A stretch of DNA of 64,000 nucleotides from Streptomyces odontomachi (lineage in GTDB: Bacteria > Actinomycetota > Actinomycetes > Streptomycetales > Streptomycetaceae). Both the position numbers and the translations under genes were made by a program. Below are positions 1 to 9,585 of the stretch, one piece after another. The notes under the pieces were generated by a model, which saw nothing but the letters and a program-made list of their open reading frames with translations, did no database searches and was not told the origin of the DNA. The first letter of the stretch is position 1. Every line of letters starts with the position of its first letter. The DNA lies in assembly GCF_024435355.1 (NCBI RefSeq), contig NZ_JAMJWG010000003.1:248001-312000 (forward strand), written 5' to 3'.

Positions 1-396
1 ATCCGCACCCCGGGCCTGGACGTGTACGCCCCGTGTGCCCTGGGGGGCGCGCTGAACGACGCGACGGTGCCGGTGCTCACCGCAACGGTGGTGTGCGGCG
101 CGGCCAACAACCAGCTGGCCCATCCGGGTGTCGAGAAGGACCTCGCCGATCGGGGGATCCTGTACGCGCCCGACTACGTGGTGAACGCGGGCGGGGTCAT
201 CCAGGTGGCGGACGAACTGCACGGCTTCGACTTCGAACGGTGCAAGGCGAAGGCGGCGAAGATCTTCGACACCACGTTGTCGATCTTCGCTCGTGCACAG
301 GAGGACGGCATTCCGCCGGCCGCGGCGGCGGACCGGATCGCGGAGCGCAGGATCGCCGATGCGGCAGGTTCCGGAAAGGGGCTCCACCAGCTCTGA
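1..396 (+). CDS. vdh: valine/leucine dehydrogenase, C-terminal part (5' end outside window)
   Basis: This is the last 131 codons of a Glu/Leu/Phe/Val-type amino acid dehydrogenase, which deaminates branched-chain amino acids to 2-oxoacids with NAD(P). The reading frame is open from base 1, so the start lies upstream. The NAD-binding domain signature is visible: [12 protein letters not shown], then CGAANNQL, then [14 protein letters not shown], in the order typical of the family. The position directly before DUF3073 and purM matches the Streptomyces vdh locus, so valine dehydrogenase is preferred over leucine dehydrogenase, although sequence alone cannot separate the substrates. A strong hairpin follows the stop codon. 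Confidence 0.9.
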   Translation: MRTPGLDVYAPCALGGALNDATVPVLTATVVCGAANNQLAHPGVEKDLADRGILYAPDYVVNAGGVIQVADELHGFDFERCKAKAAKIFDTTLSIFARAQEDGIPPAAAADRIAERRIADAAGSGKGLHQL

Positions 397-431
397 GCCA
401 CCTGCTAGGGAGGCAACGGGACCACCTGCGT

Positions 432-463
432 GGTGGGGGTGGGAGAGATCGCTCACCCCCACC
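432..463 (+). terminator. hairpin terminator after vdh
   Basis: A perfect 10-bp stem, GGTGGGGGTG with CACCCCCACC, encloses a 12-nt loop and begins 36 bp after the vdh stop. There is no long T-run, which is normal for Streptomyces. Confidence 0.7.
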
Positions 464-558
464 GGCGGGTCGTGCCGCCCAAAGAGGCTAAAATTGCAGT
501 TGACCAGCAAGTACAGGGTGACTCGCGGGTTACCTGCCAGGGCGCGTCCTGTGGGCGA

Positions 559-627
559 CGTACCGTATGAGCGCGGAAGCAGGTACGGTTGAAGCCCTAC
601 GGACGGTCTCTCTGTGAGAGTCCGTCC
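559..627 (+). promoter_or_regulatory. structured 5' leader of the DUF3073 gene
   Basis: Two inverted repeats lie in the space before the DUF3073 gene. ACCGTA at 562-567 pairs with TACGGT at 584-589. At 601-627 a hairpin pairs GGACGG with CCGTCC and CTCTC with GAGAG around a three-base loop. A TTGACC sequence near 500 could be a -35 element. I match this to no known riboswitch class; it may be a regulatory leader or a small RNA. Confidence 0.4.
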
Positions 628-690
628 CAGATCATGAACGCGTGTCAAGACTCTGGGGCCGTTGAGCCCCGTCATCGAGGGGGTCGAGCC

Positions 691-948
691 ATGGGGCGCG
701 GCCGGGCCAAGGCCAAGCAGACGAAGGTCGCCCGCCAGCTGAAGTACAACAGCGGTGGGACTGACCTCTCACGCCTGGCCAACGAGCTGGGCGCATCGAC
801 TTCGAGCCAGCCGCCGAATGGCGAGCCGTTCGAGGACGATGAGGACGACGACCCGTACGCACAGTACGCGGATCTCTACAACGACGACGAGGACGATGAG
901 GACGAGGAGTCGTCCAACCCATCATCGTCCAACCGCCGCGGCGCTTGA
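691..948 (+). CDS. DUF3073 family protein
   Basis: A small protein of 85 residues with the basic N-terminal block MGRGRAKAKQTKVARQLKY that defines DUF3073. It is followed by an acidic tail rich in Asp and Glu from about residue 50. This basic-then-acidic charge split suggests nucleic acid or ribosome contact, but no function is established. I chose the ATG at 691 because the family begins with this block and AGGGGG lies just upstream; the open frame extends further 5' but through the structured leader. It sits between vdh and purM as in other Streptomyces. Confidence 0.85.
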   Translation: MGRGRAKAKQTKVARQLKYNSGGTDLSRLANELGASTSSQPPNGEPFEDDEDDDPYAQYADLYNDDEDDEDEESSNPSSSNRRGA

Positions 949-1045
949 CTGCCGGGCTTCCGTTCCCGCAGGTCAGGCAGTTCTGAAGCGGACTTTTCGT
1001 AGCAACGCCGAGAGCCGCCCGTAACCTCGTGGCATAGGCACATCT

Positions 1046-1075
1046 CCCGGTCCAGGGCCTTGAGCCAGGACCGGG
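1046..1075. terminator. bidirectional terminator between DUF3073 and purM
   Basis: CCCGGTCC at 1046-1053 pairs with GGACCGGG at 1068-1075, followed by TTTC. It lies between two convergent genes, so it can serve both. Confidence 0.7.
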
Positions 1076-1150
1076 TTTCGTGCTGTCCGGGTATCCGTCC
1101 CCCTGGGTCCCACTCTCGCCGGCTCCCCCGTCTCCGTTTCTCCGTCCCGA

Positions 1151-2230
1151 TCACGCCGCGTAGCCACCGGTGAGGGCGGCGCCGCTGGTGTGGGTGGTGT
1201 CGCGGGCGACGATCTCGCCCGCGACCCAGGCCGGCACACCACGCTCGGCGAGGGTGGCGAGAGCGGCGTCGGCGCCCGACTGCGGGACGACGGCGATCAT
1301 GCCGACGCCCATGTTGAGGGTCTTCTCCAGCTCCGCCTGCTCGACCTCGCCGAGCCGGCCCACCAGGCCGAAGACGGGCGCGGGCGTCCAGGTGCTGCGA
1401 TCCACAGCGGCGTGCAGGCCTTCGGGGATGACACGGGCCAGGTTGGCGGCGAGCCCACCGCCGGTGACATGGCTGAAGGCATGCACCTCGGTGGCGCGGG
1501 TCAGGGCCAGGCAGTCCAGGGAGTAGATCCTGGTGGGCTCCAGCAGCTCCTCGCCGAGCGGCCGGCCCAACTCCTCGACGTGCCCCTCCAGGGGCAGCCC
1601 GGCGACGTCCAGCAGCACATGCCGCACCAGCGAGTATCCGTTCGAGTGAAGCCCGGACGACCCCATGGCGATGAGGACGTCACCGCTGCGGACCCGCTCG
1701 GGGCCGAGCAGTTCATCGGCCTCGACGGCGCCGGTACCGGCGCCCGCCACATCGAAGTCGTCGGGCCCGAGCAGCCCGGGGTGCTCGGCGGTCTCACCGC
1801 CGACGAGGGCGCACCCGGCGAGCACACAGCCCTCGGCGATGCCCTTGACGATGGCGGCGACCCGCTCCGGGTGGACCTTGCCGACGCAGATGTAGTCGGT
1901 CATGAACAGCGGCTCGGCGCCGCAGACCACGATGTCGTCCATGACCATGGCGACCAGGTCGCGCCCGATGGTGTCGTACACGCCGAGCCGCCGGGCCAGG
2001 TCGACCTTGGTGCCGACGCCGTCGGTGGCGGAGGCCAGCAGCGGCCTGCGGTAGCGGGCCAGCGCGGAGGCGTCGAAGAGGCCGGCGAAGCCACCGATGC
2101 CGCCCAGCACCTCGGGCCGCCGGGTCTTCTTCACCCACTCCTTCATCAGCTCGACGGCACGGTCGCCCGCTTCGATGTCGACGCCCGCGCTGGCGTAGCT
2201 GGTGCCGGGGGTCGCCGGGGAGTCAGACAT
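1151..2230 (-). CDS. purM: phosphoribosylformylglycinamidine cyclo-ligase (AIR synthetase)
   Basis: A 359-residue PurM. It closes the imidazole ring, converting FGAM and ATP to AIR, ADP and phosphate in purine biosynthesis, in the cytoplasm. Visible signatures are the early SYASAGVDIEAGD segment, the ATP/FGAM-binding GIGGFAGLFD and ATDGVGTKVDLA, and ALVGGETAEHPG, all in the usual order. The length is normal. It follows purF on the same strand with a 111-bp gap, so the two may share a transcript. The ATG at 2230 gives the family N-terminus; only a weak AAGG lies upstream. Confidence 0.96.
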   Translation of the reverse strand: MSDSPATPGTSYASAGVDIEAGDRAVELMKEWVKKTRRPEVLGGIGGFAGLFDASALARYRRPLLASATDGVGTKVDLARRLGVYDTIGRDLVAMVMDDIVVCGAEPLFMTDYICVGKVHPERVAAIVKGIAEGCVLAGCALVGGETAEHPGLLGPDDFDVAGAGTGAVEADELLGPERVRSGDVLIAMGSSGLHSNGYSLVRHVLLDVAGLPLEGHVEELGRPLGEELLEPTRIYSLDCLALTRATEVHAFSHVTGGGLAANLARVIPEGLHAAVDRSTWTPAPVFGLVGRLGEVEQAELEKTLNMGVGMIAVVPQSGADAALATLAERGVPAWVAGEIVARDTTHTSGAALTGGYAA

Positions 2231-2341
2231 GACGGAAGGCCTTCGCGTGTGGGTCCGGACGTCGGATCGTCGGTTCTTGGCAGGGAGTGAACGGGGACGG
2301 GGTGCGAGTCCGCTGAAGAGGGGCCCGCCCGCCCTGGGCGC

Positions 2342-3868
2342 CTACGGGCGGCGCAGCGCCTCGGTGGCGGCGGTGTCCGCCGGGCCGGCGGCCAGCTCGG
2401 TCTCCAGCAGCTGCTTGCCCAGCAGCTCGGGGTCGGGCAGGTCCATGGGGTACTCGCCGTCGAAGCAGGCACGGCAGAGGTTGCCCTTGGGGAGGGTGGT
2501 GGCCTCGATCATGCCGTCGATCGAGATGTACGCCAGCGAGTCGGCGCCCAGGGAGGTGCCGATCTCGTCGATCGTCATGCCGTTGGCGATCAGCTCGGCG
2601 CGGGTGGCGAAGTCGATGCCGAAGAAGCACGGCCACTTCACCGGCGGGGAGGAGATCCGGACGTGCACCTCGGCGGCGCCGGCCTCGCGCAACATCTTCA
2701 CCAGCGCACGCTGGGTGTTGCCCCGCACGATCGAGTCGTCGACGACGACCAGACGCTTGCCCCTGATGACCTCCCGCAGCGGGTTCAGCTTCAGCCGGAT
2801 GCCGAGCTGGCGGATGGTCTGGGAGGGCTGGATGAAGGTCCGGCCGACGTAGGCGTTCTTCACCAGGCCGTTGCCGAACGGGATGCCGGACTGCTCCGCG
2901 TAGCCGATCGCCGCGGGGGTGCCGGACTCGGGCGTGGCTATCACCAGGTCCGCGTCGGCCGGGGCCTCCCTGGCGAGGGTGCGGCCCATCTCGACGCGGG
3001 ACAGGTACACGTTCCGGCCGGCGATGTCGGTGTCGGGGCGGGCCAGGTAGACGTACTCGAAGACGCAGCCCTTGGGCTTCGCGGCCGCGAAGCGAGTGGT
3101 GCGCAGTCCGTTCTCGTCGATCGCGACGAGCTCGCCCGGCTCGATCTCGCGGACGAAGCTGGCACCGCAGATGTCGAGCGCCGCGGTCTCGGACGCGACC
3201 ACCCAGCCCCGCTCGAGACGACCGAGCACCAGGGGGCGCATGCCCTGCGGGTCGCGCGCCGCGTACAGGGTGTGCTCGTCCATGAAGACCAGGGAGAACG
3301 CGCCCTTGACGACCGGCAGCACCTTCGCGGCGGCGGCTTCGATGGTCATCGGCTTGCCGTCGTCGTCGACCTGGCCGGCGAGCAGCGCGGTGATCAGGTC
3401 GGTGTCGTTGGTGACGGCGGCCCGCGAGCTGTGGGTCGTCTCCTGAGGCAGGTCGGCGACCAGCTCCGCGAGCTCGGCGGTGTTCACCAGGTTGCCGTTG
3501 TGACCGAGCGCCGTCGAGCCGAAGGCGGTGGCGCGGAAGGTCGGCTGTGAGTTCTCCCACACCGAGGCACCGGTGGTCGAGTAACGGGCATGCCCGACCG
3601 CGATATGGCCCTGGAGAGAGCTGAGAGAGGTCTCGTCGAAGACCTGGGAGACCAGTCCCATGTCCTTGAAGACGAGGATCTGCGAGCCGTTGCTGACCGC
3701 GATTCCCGCGGACTCCTGGCCGCGGTGTTGAAGGGCGTAGAGCCCGAAGTACGTAAGCTTCGCGACCTCTTCGCCCGGAGCCCAGACACCGAAGACGCCG
3801 CAAGCGTCCTGGGGGCCCTTCTCACCGGGGAGTAGGTCGTGGCTGAGTCGTCCGTCACCACGTGGCAC
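2342..3868 (-). CDS. purF: amidophosphoribosyltransferase
   Basis: A 508-residue PurF, catalysing the committed step of purine synthesis: PRPP plus glutamine to phosphoribosylamine. The N-terminal class II glutaminase has its nucleophile Cys in DACGVFGVW, exposed after removal of a propeptide of about 22 residues. The C-terminal PRTase domain carries the PRPP loop VVVDDSIVRGNT. Start is GTG at 3868, giving MPRGDGRLSHDL; no clear Shine-Dalgarno sequence precedes it. It is the first gene of the purF-purM pair. Confidence 0.96.
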   Translation of the reverse strand: MPRGDGRLSHDLLPGEKGPQDACGVFGVWAPGEEVAKLTYFGLYALQHRGQESAGIAVSNGSQILVFKDMGLVSQVFDETSLSSLQGHIAVGHARYSTTGASVWENSQPTFRATAFGSTALGHNGNLVNTAELAELVADLPQETTHSSRAAVTNDTDLITALLAGQVDDDGKPMTIEAAAAKVLPVVKGAFSLVFMDEHTLYAARDPQGMRPLVLGRLERGWVVASETAALDICGASFVREIEPGELVAIDENGLRTTRFAAAKPKGCVFEYVYLARPDTDIAGRNVYLSRVEMGRTLAREAPADADLVIATPESGTPAAIGYAEQSGIPFGNGLVKNAYVGRTFIQPSQTIRQLGIRLKLNPLREVIRGKRLVVVDDSIVRGNTQRALVKMLREAGAAEVHVRISSPPVKWPCFFGIDFATRAELIANGMTIDEIGTSLGADSLAYISIDGMIEATTLPKGNLCRACFDGEYPMDLPDPELLGKQLLETELAAGPADTAATEALRRP

Positions 3869-3988
3869 GCCACCGAGTGTAGGCGAGATCGACCACTGGT
3901 CCGAATTGGGGATGGCGGAGGGGCCCGTTCCGTCACGGTGGGTGAGGGACGGGTGACGTGCGGATGACCCGGCCGGGTGCCGTCCCCT

Positions 3989-4783
3989 TCAGCTCATCAC
4001 CGGCAGCAGCTCCCCGAGGTCGGACCGCTCCCCGCTCGCGCTGACCCGTCCCTCGTCGACCTCCGTACGCCACCGGGCGCGGCCCGTGGCGAGCCGTATC
4101 CAGGTCAGCGGGTCGGTCTCCACGACGCTGGGCGGGGTGCCGCGGGTGTGCCGGGGGCCGGGGACGCACTGCACCACGGCGAACGGTGGGATGCGCACCT
4201 CCGTCGATGCGCCGGGCGCCTTGACGGCGAGCGTGTCGGCCAGCATCCGGGTGCAGGTGGCCAGCGCGGTGCGGTCCAACGGGATGTCGACCCCGGTGGC
4301 GCGCGCGAGGTCGTCCGAGTGCACGATCAGTTCGACGGTGCGGGTGACCAGGTAGTCGGTCAGGCTCATCGCGCCCGCGTTGGTGGCGACGAGGCGCTCG
4401 GGAACGTCCGTGCCGAAGCGGTCGGCGAACCGGGCGGACGTCTCTTCGTACAGCGCCCCGAGGTCGGACTGCGCCGCGGCGAAGGCGCGCGTGCCCTCGT
4501 CGACGGCGGCGGCACGCGTCGCGGTACCGAGAGCCCAGTCCGCCAGGCCGGTCTCCCGCTTGGCCGGCTCGGGCGCGTCCAGGGCACGCAGGATCGCCCC
4601 CGGGGCCATGGTCAGGTGCACCGCCAGGTCCCGTACGGTCCACTCCCCCAGGTGCGCGGGCCCGGCGAGCTGCTCACCGGTGAGGGCACGCACGGCATCG
4701 TGCACATGCGCGAACTGGGCGCGCACGGCAGCGCGGGTCTTCGCGGGGTCGTAGCTGCGAGGTTTCCGCGTGGCGGGAGGCAT
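3989..4783 (-). CDS. maleylpyruvate isomerase / DinB-like mycothiol-dependent enzyme family protein
   Basis: A 264-residue protein with an N-terminal four-helix DinB-like/MDMPI domain and a C-terminal SCP2-like domain (PLTWIRLATGRARWRTEVDEG). The motif HLGEWTVRDLAVHLT contains a His typical of the metal site, and ELIVHSDDLARA is also characteristic. The family includes mycothiol-dependent isomerases, but most members have no known substrate. I chose the ATG at 4783 because the extension to 4900 is Pro/Arg-rich and unlike the family. The gene lies between purF and purL without obvious link to purines. Confidence 0.8.
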   Translation of the reverse strand: MPPATRKPRSYDPAKTRAAVRAQFAHVHDAVRALTGEQLAGPAHLGEWTVRDLAVHLTMAPGAILRALDAPEPAKRETGLADWALGTATRAAAVDEGTRAFAAAQSDLGALYEETSARFADRFGTDVPERLVATNAGAMSLTDYLVTRTVELIVHSDDLARATGVDIPLDRTALATCTRMLADTLAVKAPGASTEVRIPPFAVVQCVPGPRHTRGTPPSVVETDPLTWIRLATGRARWRTEVDEGRVSASGERSDLGELLPVMS

Positions 4784-4869
4784 GGCAGGAGGGTAGCCGG
4801 GGGGTGTGACAGTCGGGGGTTGCCGACCCCCGGGACGCCCTCTGGGCGGGTGGGCGCTTCGCGCCCTGA

Positions 4870-5000
4870 AAGGGGCGCGGGGAACTGTGCGACCGGCCAC
4901 GACGCGACCTTGCGGTCGCCACCGGCCCGAAGGGGCTGTTTCTGTCGTGTCCGGACCACCGGCCGGTGGCCGGTTGCTCGCGCAGTTCCCCGCGCCCCTC
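4870..5000. repeat. inverted-repeat intergenic element, copy 1
   Basis: The ends are inverted repeats: AGGGGCGCGGGGAACTG at the left and CAGTTCCCCGCGCCCCT at the right. The interior holds GGGGCTGTTTCTGTCGTGTC. A second, inverted copy occurs at 44962-45130. Elements of this type are common between Streptomyces genes. No ORF is present, so it behaves like a non-autonomous repeat or a long hairpin terminator. Confidence 0.75.
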
Positions 5001-5093
5001 AGTGGGCACCGTGGGCGTCAGGCCCCGACTTGGCACCCCGGGCCGTCAGGCCCCGGCGTGGGCCGCGGGGGCGGGCGGCCGGGGCGGCCGGGG

Positions 5094-7361
5094 TCAGGCC
5101 AGCAGCGCCGGAATGGTGGCCTCGTGCGCCGCACGCAACTCGCTCAGCGGCACCGTGAACTCACCCTGGACCTCGACCCCGTCACCGTCGACGACCCCGA
5201 TCCGGGTGGCCGGCAGCCCACGCCCTGCGCACAGGTCGGTGAACCGGGCCTCGTCGGCGCGCGGGACGGCAACGACCGCGCGCCCCGCCGACTCGGAGAA
5301 CAGGAAGGTGAACGCGGACAGGCCGTCCGGCACGACCAGGCGCGCCCCGTGGCCGCCGCGCAGGCAGGACTCGGTGACCGCCTGGATCAGGCCGCCGTCC
5401 GACAGGTCGTGCGCCGCGGCGATCATGCCGTCCTGGGAGGCGGTGATGAGGACGTCCGCGAGCAGCCGTTCACGCTCCAGGTCCACCGCGGGCGGCAGCC
5501 CGCCGAGGTGGCCGTGGACGACCTGGGACCACGCGGAGCCGCCGAACTCCTCGGCCGTGTCGCCGAGCAGGTACAGCGACTGCCCTTCCACGGTGAAGGC
5601 GCCGGGCGTACGCCGGGAGACGTCGTCGATCACACCGAGCACGGCGATCACCGGGGTGGGGTGGATGGCCGCTTCGCCGGTCTGGTTGTAGAGGGAGACG
5701 TTGCCGCCGGTCACCGGCGTGCCCAGGGTCTGGCAGCCATCGGCGAGACCGCGGATGGCCTCCGTGAACTGCCACATGACGTCCGGGTCCTCGGGCGAGC
5801 CGAAGTTCAGGCAGTCGGACACCGCGAGCGGGCGTGCGCCGGTGGCGGAGACGTTGCGGTACGCCTCGGCGAGGGCGAGCTGGGCGCCGGTGTACGGGTC
5901 CAGCTTGGTGTAGCGGCCGTTGCCGTCGGTGGCGAGGGCGACGCCGAGGCCGGTCTCCTCGTCGACCCGGATCATGCCGGAGTCCTCGGGCTGTGCCAGC
6001 ACCGTGTTGCCCTGCACGAAGCGGTCGTACTGGGTGGTGATCCAGGACTTGGACGCCTGGTTCGGGTGGGCGACCAGCTGCAAGACCTGCGCGCGCAGTG
6101 CTGCGCCGTCCTGGGGCCGCGGCAGCCGGGCCGCGTCGTCGGCCTGGAGGGCGTCCTGCCACTGCGGGCGGCGGTACGGGCGGTCGTAGACGGGGCCCTC
6201 GTGCGCGACGGTGCGGGCGTCCACGTCGACGATCTTCTCGTCGTGCCAGAAGATCTCCAGGCGGTCGCCGTCGGTGACCTCGCCGATGACGGTCGCGATC
6301 ACGTCCCACTTGTCGCAGATCTCCAGGAACCGCTCGACCTTCTCCGGCTCCACCACGGCGCACATGCGCTCCTGCGACTCGCTCATGAGGATCTCCTCGG
6401 GCGAGAGGGTGGAGTCCCGCAGCGGTACGACGTCCAGGGTGACGTGCATACCGCCGGAGCCGTTGGACGCCAGCTCGCTGGTGGCGCAGGACAGGCCCGC
6501 GGCACCGAGGTCCTGCATGCCGACGACGAGCTTCTCGGCGAACGCCTCCAGGGTGCACTCGATGAGCAGCTTCTCCTGGAAGGGGTCGCCGACCTGCACG
6601 GCCGGGCGCTTGGAGGGCTTGGCGTCGTCGAACGTCTCGGAGGCGAGGATCGACGCGCCGCCGATGCCGTCGCCGCCGGTGCGGGCGCCGTAGAGGATGA
6701 CCTTGTTGCCGGCGCCGGAGGCCTTGGCCAGGTGGATGTCGTCGTGCCGCATCACGCCGACGCAGCCGGCGTTCACCAGCGGGTTGCCCTGGTAGCAGGC
6801 GTCGAAGACGGTCTCGCCGCCGATGTTGGGCAGGCCGAGGCAGTTGCCGTAGCCGCCGATGCCCGCGACGACGCCCGGCAGGACGCGCTTGGTGTCGGGG
6901 TGGTCGGCGGCGCCGAAGCGCAGCGGGTCGACGACGGCGACCGGGCGGGCGCCCATCGCGATGATGTCGCGCACGATGCCGCCGACGCCCGTGGCGGCAC
7001 CCTGGTAGGGCTCCACGTACGACGGGTGGTTGTGGGACTCCACCTTGAAGGTGACCGCGTAGCCCTGGCCGATGTCGACGACGCCGGCGTTCTCACCGAT
7101 GCCGACGAGCAGGGCGTCGCTGTGCGGGGCCTTCTCGCCGAACTGGCGCAGGTGCTTCTTGGACGACTTGTAGCTACAGTGCTCGGACCACATGACCGAG
7201 TACATGGCGAGCTCGGCGCCGGTCGGCCGGCGGCCCAGGATCTCGCGGATCCGTTCGTACTCGTCCTTCTTCAGACCCAGCTCGGCCCACGGTTGCTCGA
7301 TGTCGGGGGTGGCGGCCGCGTGCTCGACCGTGTCTGTCCTGTGCGAGGGCATGGCACTCAT
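5094..7361 (-). CDS. purL: phosphoribosylformylglycinamidine synthase, large subunit
   Basis: A 755-residue small-type PurL, which uses ATP and ammonia from PurQ to turn FGAR into FGAM. Signatures include [35 protein letters not shown] and two tandem PurM-like halves (the second from about residue 410, including [17 protein letters not shown]). The length is normal for the Gram-positive PurL that needs PurS and PurQ. The ATG at 7361 overlaps the purQ stop by ATGA, so translation is probably coupled. A very long open frame opposite this gene is a GC artefact. Confidence 0.97.
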   Translation of the reverse strand: MSAMPSHRTDTVEHAAATPDIEQPWAELGLKKDEYERIREILGRRPTGAELAMYSVMWSEHCSYKSSKKHLRQFGEKAPHSDALLVGIGENAGVVDIGQGYAVTFKVESHNHPSYVEPYQGAATGVGGIVRDIIAMGARPVAVVDPLRFGAADHPDTKRVLPGVVAGIGGYGNCLGLPNIGGETVFDACYQGNPLVNAGCVGVMRHDDIHLAKASGAGNKVILYGARTGGDGIGGASILASETFDDAKPSKRPAVQVGDPFQEKLLIECTLEAFAEKLVVGMQDLGAAGLSCATSELASNGSGGMHVTLDVVPLRDSTLSPEEILMSESQERMCAVVEPEKVERFLEICDKWDVIATVIGEVTDGDRLEIFWHDEKIVDVDARTVAHEGPVYDRPYRRPQWQDALQADDAARLPRPQDGAALRAQVLQLVAHPNQASKSWITTQYDRFVQGNTVLAQPEDSGMIRVDEETGLGVALATDGNGRYTKLDPYTGAQLALAEAYRNVSATGARPLAVSDCLNFGSPEDPDVMWQFTEAIRGLADGCQTLGTPVTGGNVSLYNQTGEAAIHPTPVIAVLGVIDDVSRRTPGAFTVEGQSLYLLGDTAEEFGGSAWSQVVHGHLGGLPPAVDLERERLLADVLITASQDGMIAAAHDLSDGGLIQAVTESCLRGGHGARLVVPDGLSAFTFLFSESAGRAVVAVPRADEARFTDLCAGRGLPATRIGVVDGDGVEVQGEFTVPLSELRAAHEATIPALLA

Positions 7362-8071
7362 GCGGAGATCAGGTTCCTGAGGATCGAGGTGAAGAAGGGC
7401 AGTCCGTCGGTGCGGCCGGTACCGACCAGCGGGTCCGAGGCGTGCTCGGGGTGCGGCATCAGGCCGACCACGTTGCCCTCGGCGTTGCAGATCCCGGCGA
7501 TGCCGCGCAGGGCGCCGTTCGGGCCTGCGTGCTCGGCGGGCGGGTAGCCGGTGAAGCCTTCGCCGACGTAGCGGAACACGACCCGGCCCTCGGCCTCCAG
7601 CTCGTCGAGGGTGCGCTCGTCGGCGACGTAGCGGCCGTCCATGTTCTTCAGCGGGATATGGATCTCCTGCCCCGCCGTGTAGTCGGTCGTCCACGCGGTG
7701 GTCGCGTTCTCGACCCGGAGTTTCTGGTCGCGGCAGATGAAGTGCAGGTGGTCGTTGCCGAGCATGGCGCCGGGCAGCAGGTGGGCCTCGGTGAGGATCT
7801 GGAAGCCGTTGCAGATCCCGAGCACCGGCATGCCGGACCTGGCCTGCGCGATGACCGTCTCCATCACCGGAGAGAAACGGGAGATCGAACCGGCGCGCAG
7901 ATAGTCACCGTAGGAGAAGCCGCCCGGCAGCACGACCGCGTCGACACCGGAGAGGCCCTTGTCCTTGTGCCAGAGCGCGACGGGCTCGGCACCGGCGAGC
8001 CGGATCGCGCGCTGGGTGTCCCGATCGTCGAGACTGCCGGGGAAGGTGACGACGCCGATACGGCGGCTCAT
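7358..8071 (-). CDS. purQ: phosphoribosylformylglycinamidine synthase, glutaminase subunit
   Basis: A 237-residue class I glutamine amidotransferase supplying ammonia to PurL. The nucleophile Cys is in [13 protein letters not shown] and the catalytic His/Glu pair in LMPHPEHA. The oxyanion segment [12 protein letters not shown] is intact. Its ATG overlaps the purS stop by four bases and its own stop overlaps purL by four bases, so purS-purQ-purL form a coupled operon. Confidence 0.97.
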   Translation of the reverse strand: MSRRIGVVTFPGSLDDRDTQRAIRLAGAEPVALWHKDKGLSGVDAVVLPGGFSYGDYLRAGSISRFSPVMETVIAQARSGMPVLGICNGFQILTEAHLLPGAMLGNDHLHFICRDQKLRVENATTAWTTDYTAGQEIHIPLKNMDGRYVADERTLDELEAEGRVVFRYVGEGFTGYPPAEHAGPNGALRGIAGICNAEGNVVGLMPHPEHASDPLVGTGRTDGLPFFTSILRNLISA

Positions 8072-8454
8072 TTTCCTTCTCCCGGCGTGGAGTTGCCTGC
8101 GTTTGCTTGAGCAGCGGCGGCGTTCTGGGCGTTCGCGTCAGTGGTGTTCTGCGGGGTTGCCGTGTTGTTCGCGGTCTTCGCGTTCTGTGCGTTCCCGCTC
8201 GCGTCGGTGAAGTCCTCGATCTTGACGTCGAAGTTCTCGATCACGGTGTTGGCGAGGAAGGATTCCGCGAGTTCCCGGATCCGGGTGAGGACGATGTCGT
8301 CGACGGGGCCGTCCACTTCGAGTTCGAAGCGCTTTCCCTGACGTACGTCGGAGATCCCCTCGAAGCCGAGGCGCGGCAGCGCACGCTGTACGGCTTGCCC
8401 CTGGGGGTCGAGGATCTCCGGCTTGAGCATGACGTCGACTACGACGCGTGCCAC
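8068..8454 (-). CDS. purS: phosphoribosylformylglycinamidine synthase subunit PurS with long Asn/Ala-rich tail
   Basis: The first 80 or so residues are a typical PurS ([36 protein letters not shown]), which dimerises and bridges PurL and PurQ. The protein is 128 residues, about 45 longer than usual. The extra tail is low complexity, made of Asn, Ala, Thr, Gln and Gly, and ends STPGEGK. I prefer the GTG at 8454 to the one at 8460, because GGGAG then sits five bases upstream. It is the first gene of purS-purQ-purL. Confidence 0.92.
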   Translation of the reverse strand: MARVVVDVMLKPEILDPQGQAVQRALPRLGFEGISDVRQGKRFELEVDGPVDDIVLTRIRELAESFLANTVIENFDVKIEDFTDASGNAQNAKTANNTATPQNTTDANAQNAAAAQANAGNSTPGEGK

Positions 8455-8898
8455 GGGCACTCCCGGGTGTGGTGAGGCTGAGCAAGTACGTTCAGACTAC
8501 CCGCACAGAATTTCTACGCGGGTAGATTTGTAGCTCGCGACGAAGCACATGACGAACACCACAGCGCCCCGTGACCCGCGTGCCGCCTTGCCGTACGGCG
8601 CCCGCCGGGTCAGCCCACCCGGCTCGGACGGCGCTGACCTGGCCCGTCTCAGGCGGCGATCGCCCCCCGACGCAGTCACGCCGGCGTGCGCCACCGAAAA
8701 TTCCGGGAAAAATCGCAGATCCACAATGAAGCCGGACAGCCGGTCCTGGACACGCTGAACGTTTTAGCCGGACTTCCCAATTCAATGCCAAGCACTGTAC
8801 AAAGGAAATGGCATAAGTCGATGCTTAGCCCCTGGCAGCCGGACAGTCGTCATCACCGCACGTCAAGGCAGTGATGTCGCACGAAGGGACCGATATTC
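8455..8898. promoter_or_regulatory. divergent promoter region, purSQL and lsr2-like gene
   Basis: There is no convincing gene here. An inverted repeat, CTACCCGC at 8497-8504 with GCGGGTAG at 8518-8525, lies about 45 bp upstream of purS and could be an operator for the purSQL operon. The last 200 bases before the lsr2-like start are much richer in A and T than their surroundings (AAAAATTCCGGGAAAAATC-like stretches), as expected for a regulated actinobacterial promoter. Confidence 0.45.
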
Positions 8899-9225
8899 GT
8901 GGCACAGCGTGTTGTGGTCACCCTCTACGACGACATTGACGGAGACGAGGCGACGGAAACCATCACCTTCGGTCTGGACGGCAAGTCGTACGAGATCGAC
9001 CTCAATCCAGCCAATGCCAAGAAACTGCGTAAGGCCCTGGCACCGTACGTGCATGCCGGCCGCAAGGCGGCCCGCGCCGTCAAAGTGGCCAAGACGCTGA
9101 AATACACCTCTCTGACCCCGGACCCGGCGGCGGTACGCGCCTGGGCGCGGTCGCACAAGATGGAGGTGCCGCCGCGCGGACGCATCCCGAAGAAGGTCTA
9201 CGAGGCGTTCGAAGCGGCGAACTGA
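8899..9225 (+). CDS. Lsr2-family nucleoid-associated protein
   Basis: A 108-residue Lsr2 homologue. The N-terminal dimerisation domain begins VVVTLYDDIDGDEATETITFG with YEIDLNPANAKKLRKAL. The C-terminal DNA-binding domain ends MEVPPRGRIPKKVYEAFEAA, containing the RGR AT-hook-like minor-groove motif. Lsr2 proteins bridge AT-rich DNA and silence horizontally acquired genes. Streptomyces carries two paralogues; the position between purS and purC is that of the second one (often called LsrL), but a symbol is not assigned with certainty. Start is GTG, with AAGGGA upstream. Confidence 0.93.
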   Translation: MAQRVVVTLYDDIDGDEATETITFGLDGKSYEIDLNPANAKKLRKALAPYVHAGRKAARAVKVAKTLKYTSLTPDPAAVRAWARSHKMEVPPRGRIPKKVYEAFEAAN

Positions 9226-9585
9226 TCTCCCGGCGTGTCGCCTGCCGGCAGGACGCTCCCGGTGGCCTGCACCGGCTCCCTGGCACACCGATTTCCGGTA
9301 CGCCGGTCCGGGTGAGTCGCCCTCCTGACGCGTCCGTCTCCCGCACCCCGGTGGACCCGTCCCGCTTGCCGACCCGTCTCCCGACGAATTGCGGTGAGTC
9401 CTGACGAACCGATTCTCCGGGACCGCCGGCGGGCGCCGGGGTGGCCACACGGCCGGCCTCCGGTCGCCGACGGCGGCAGTCCCCAACGGGCCGCCACATG
9501 GGCGGACTTGCGTCGGCGACGACGCGGTGGGGGCACCGGAGGCGCCGGGATCCACGGAGCATCGCAGCGGTGCCGTGCGGGCGAC

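Noticed and set aside
4806..7547. Open frame of 913 codons on the plus strand opposite purL
   Set aside because: It is the antisense shadow of purL, caused by high third-position GC; it has no homology and purL is certain.
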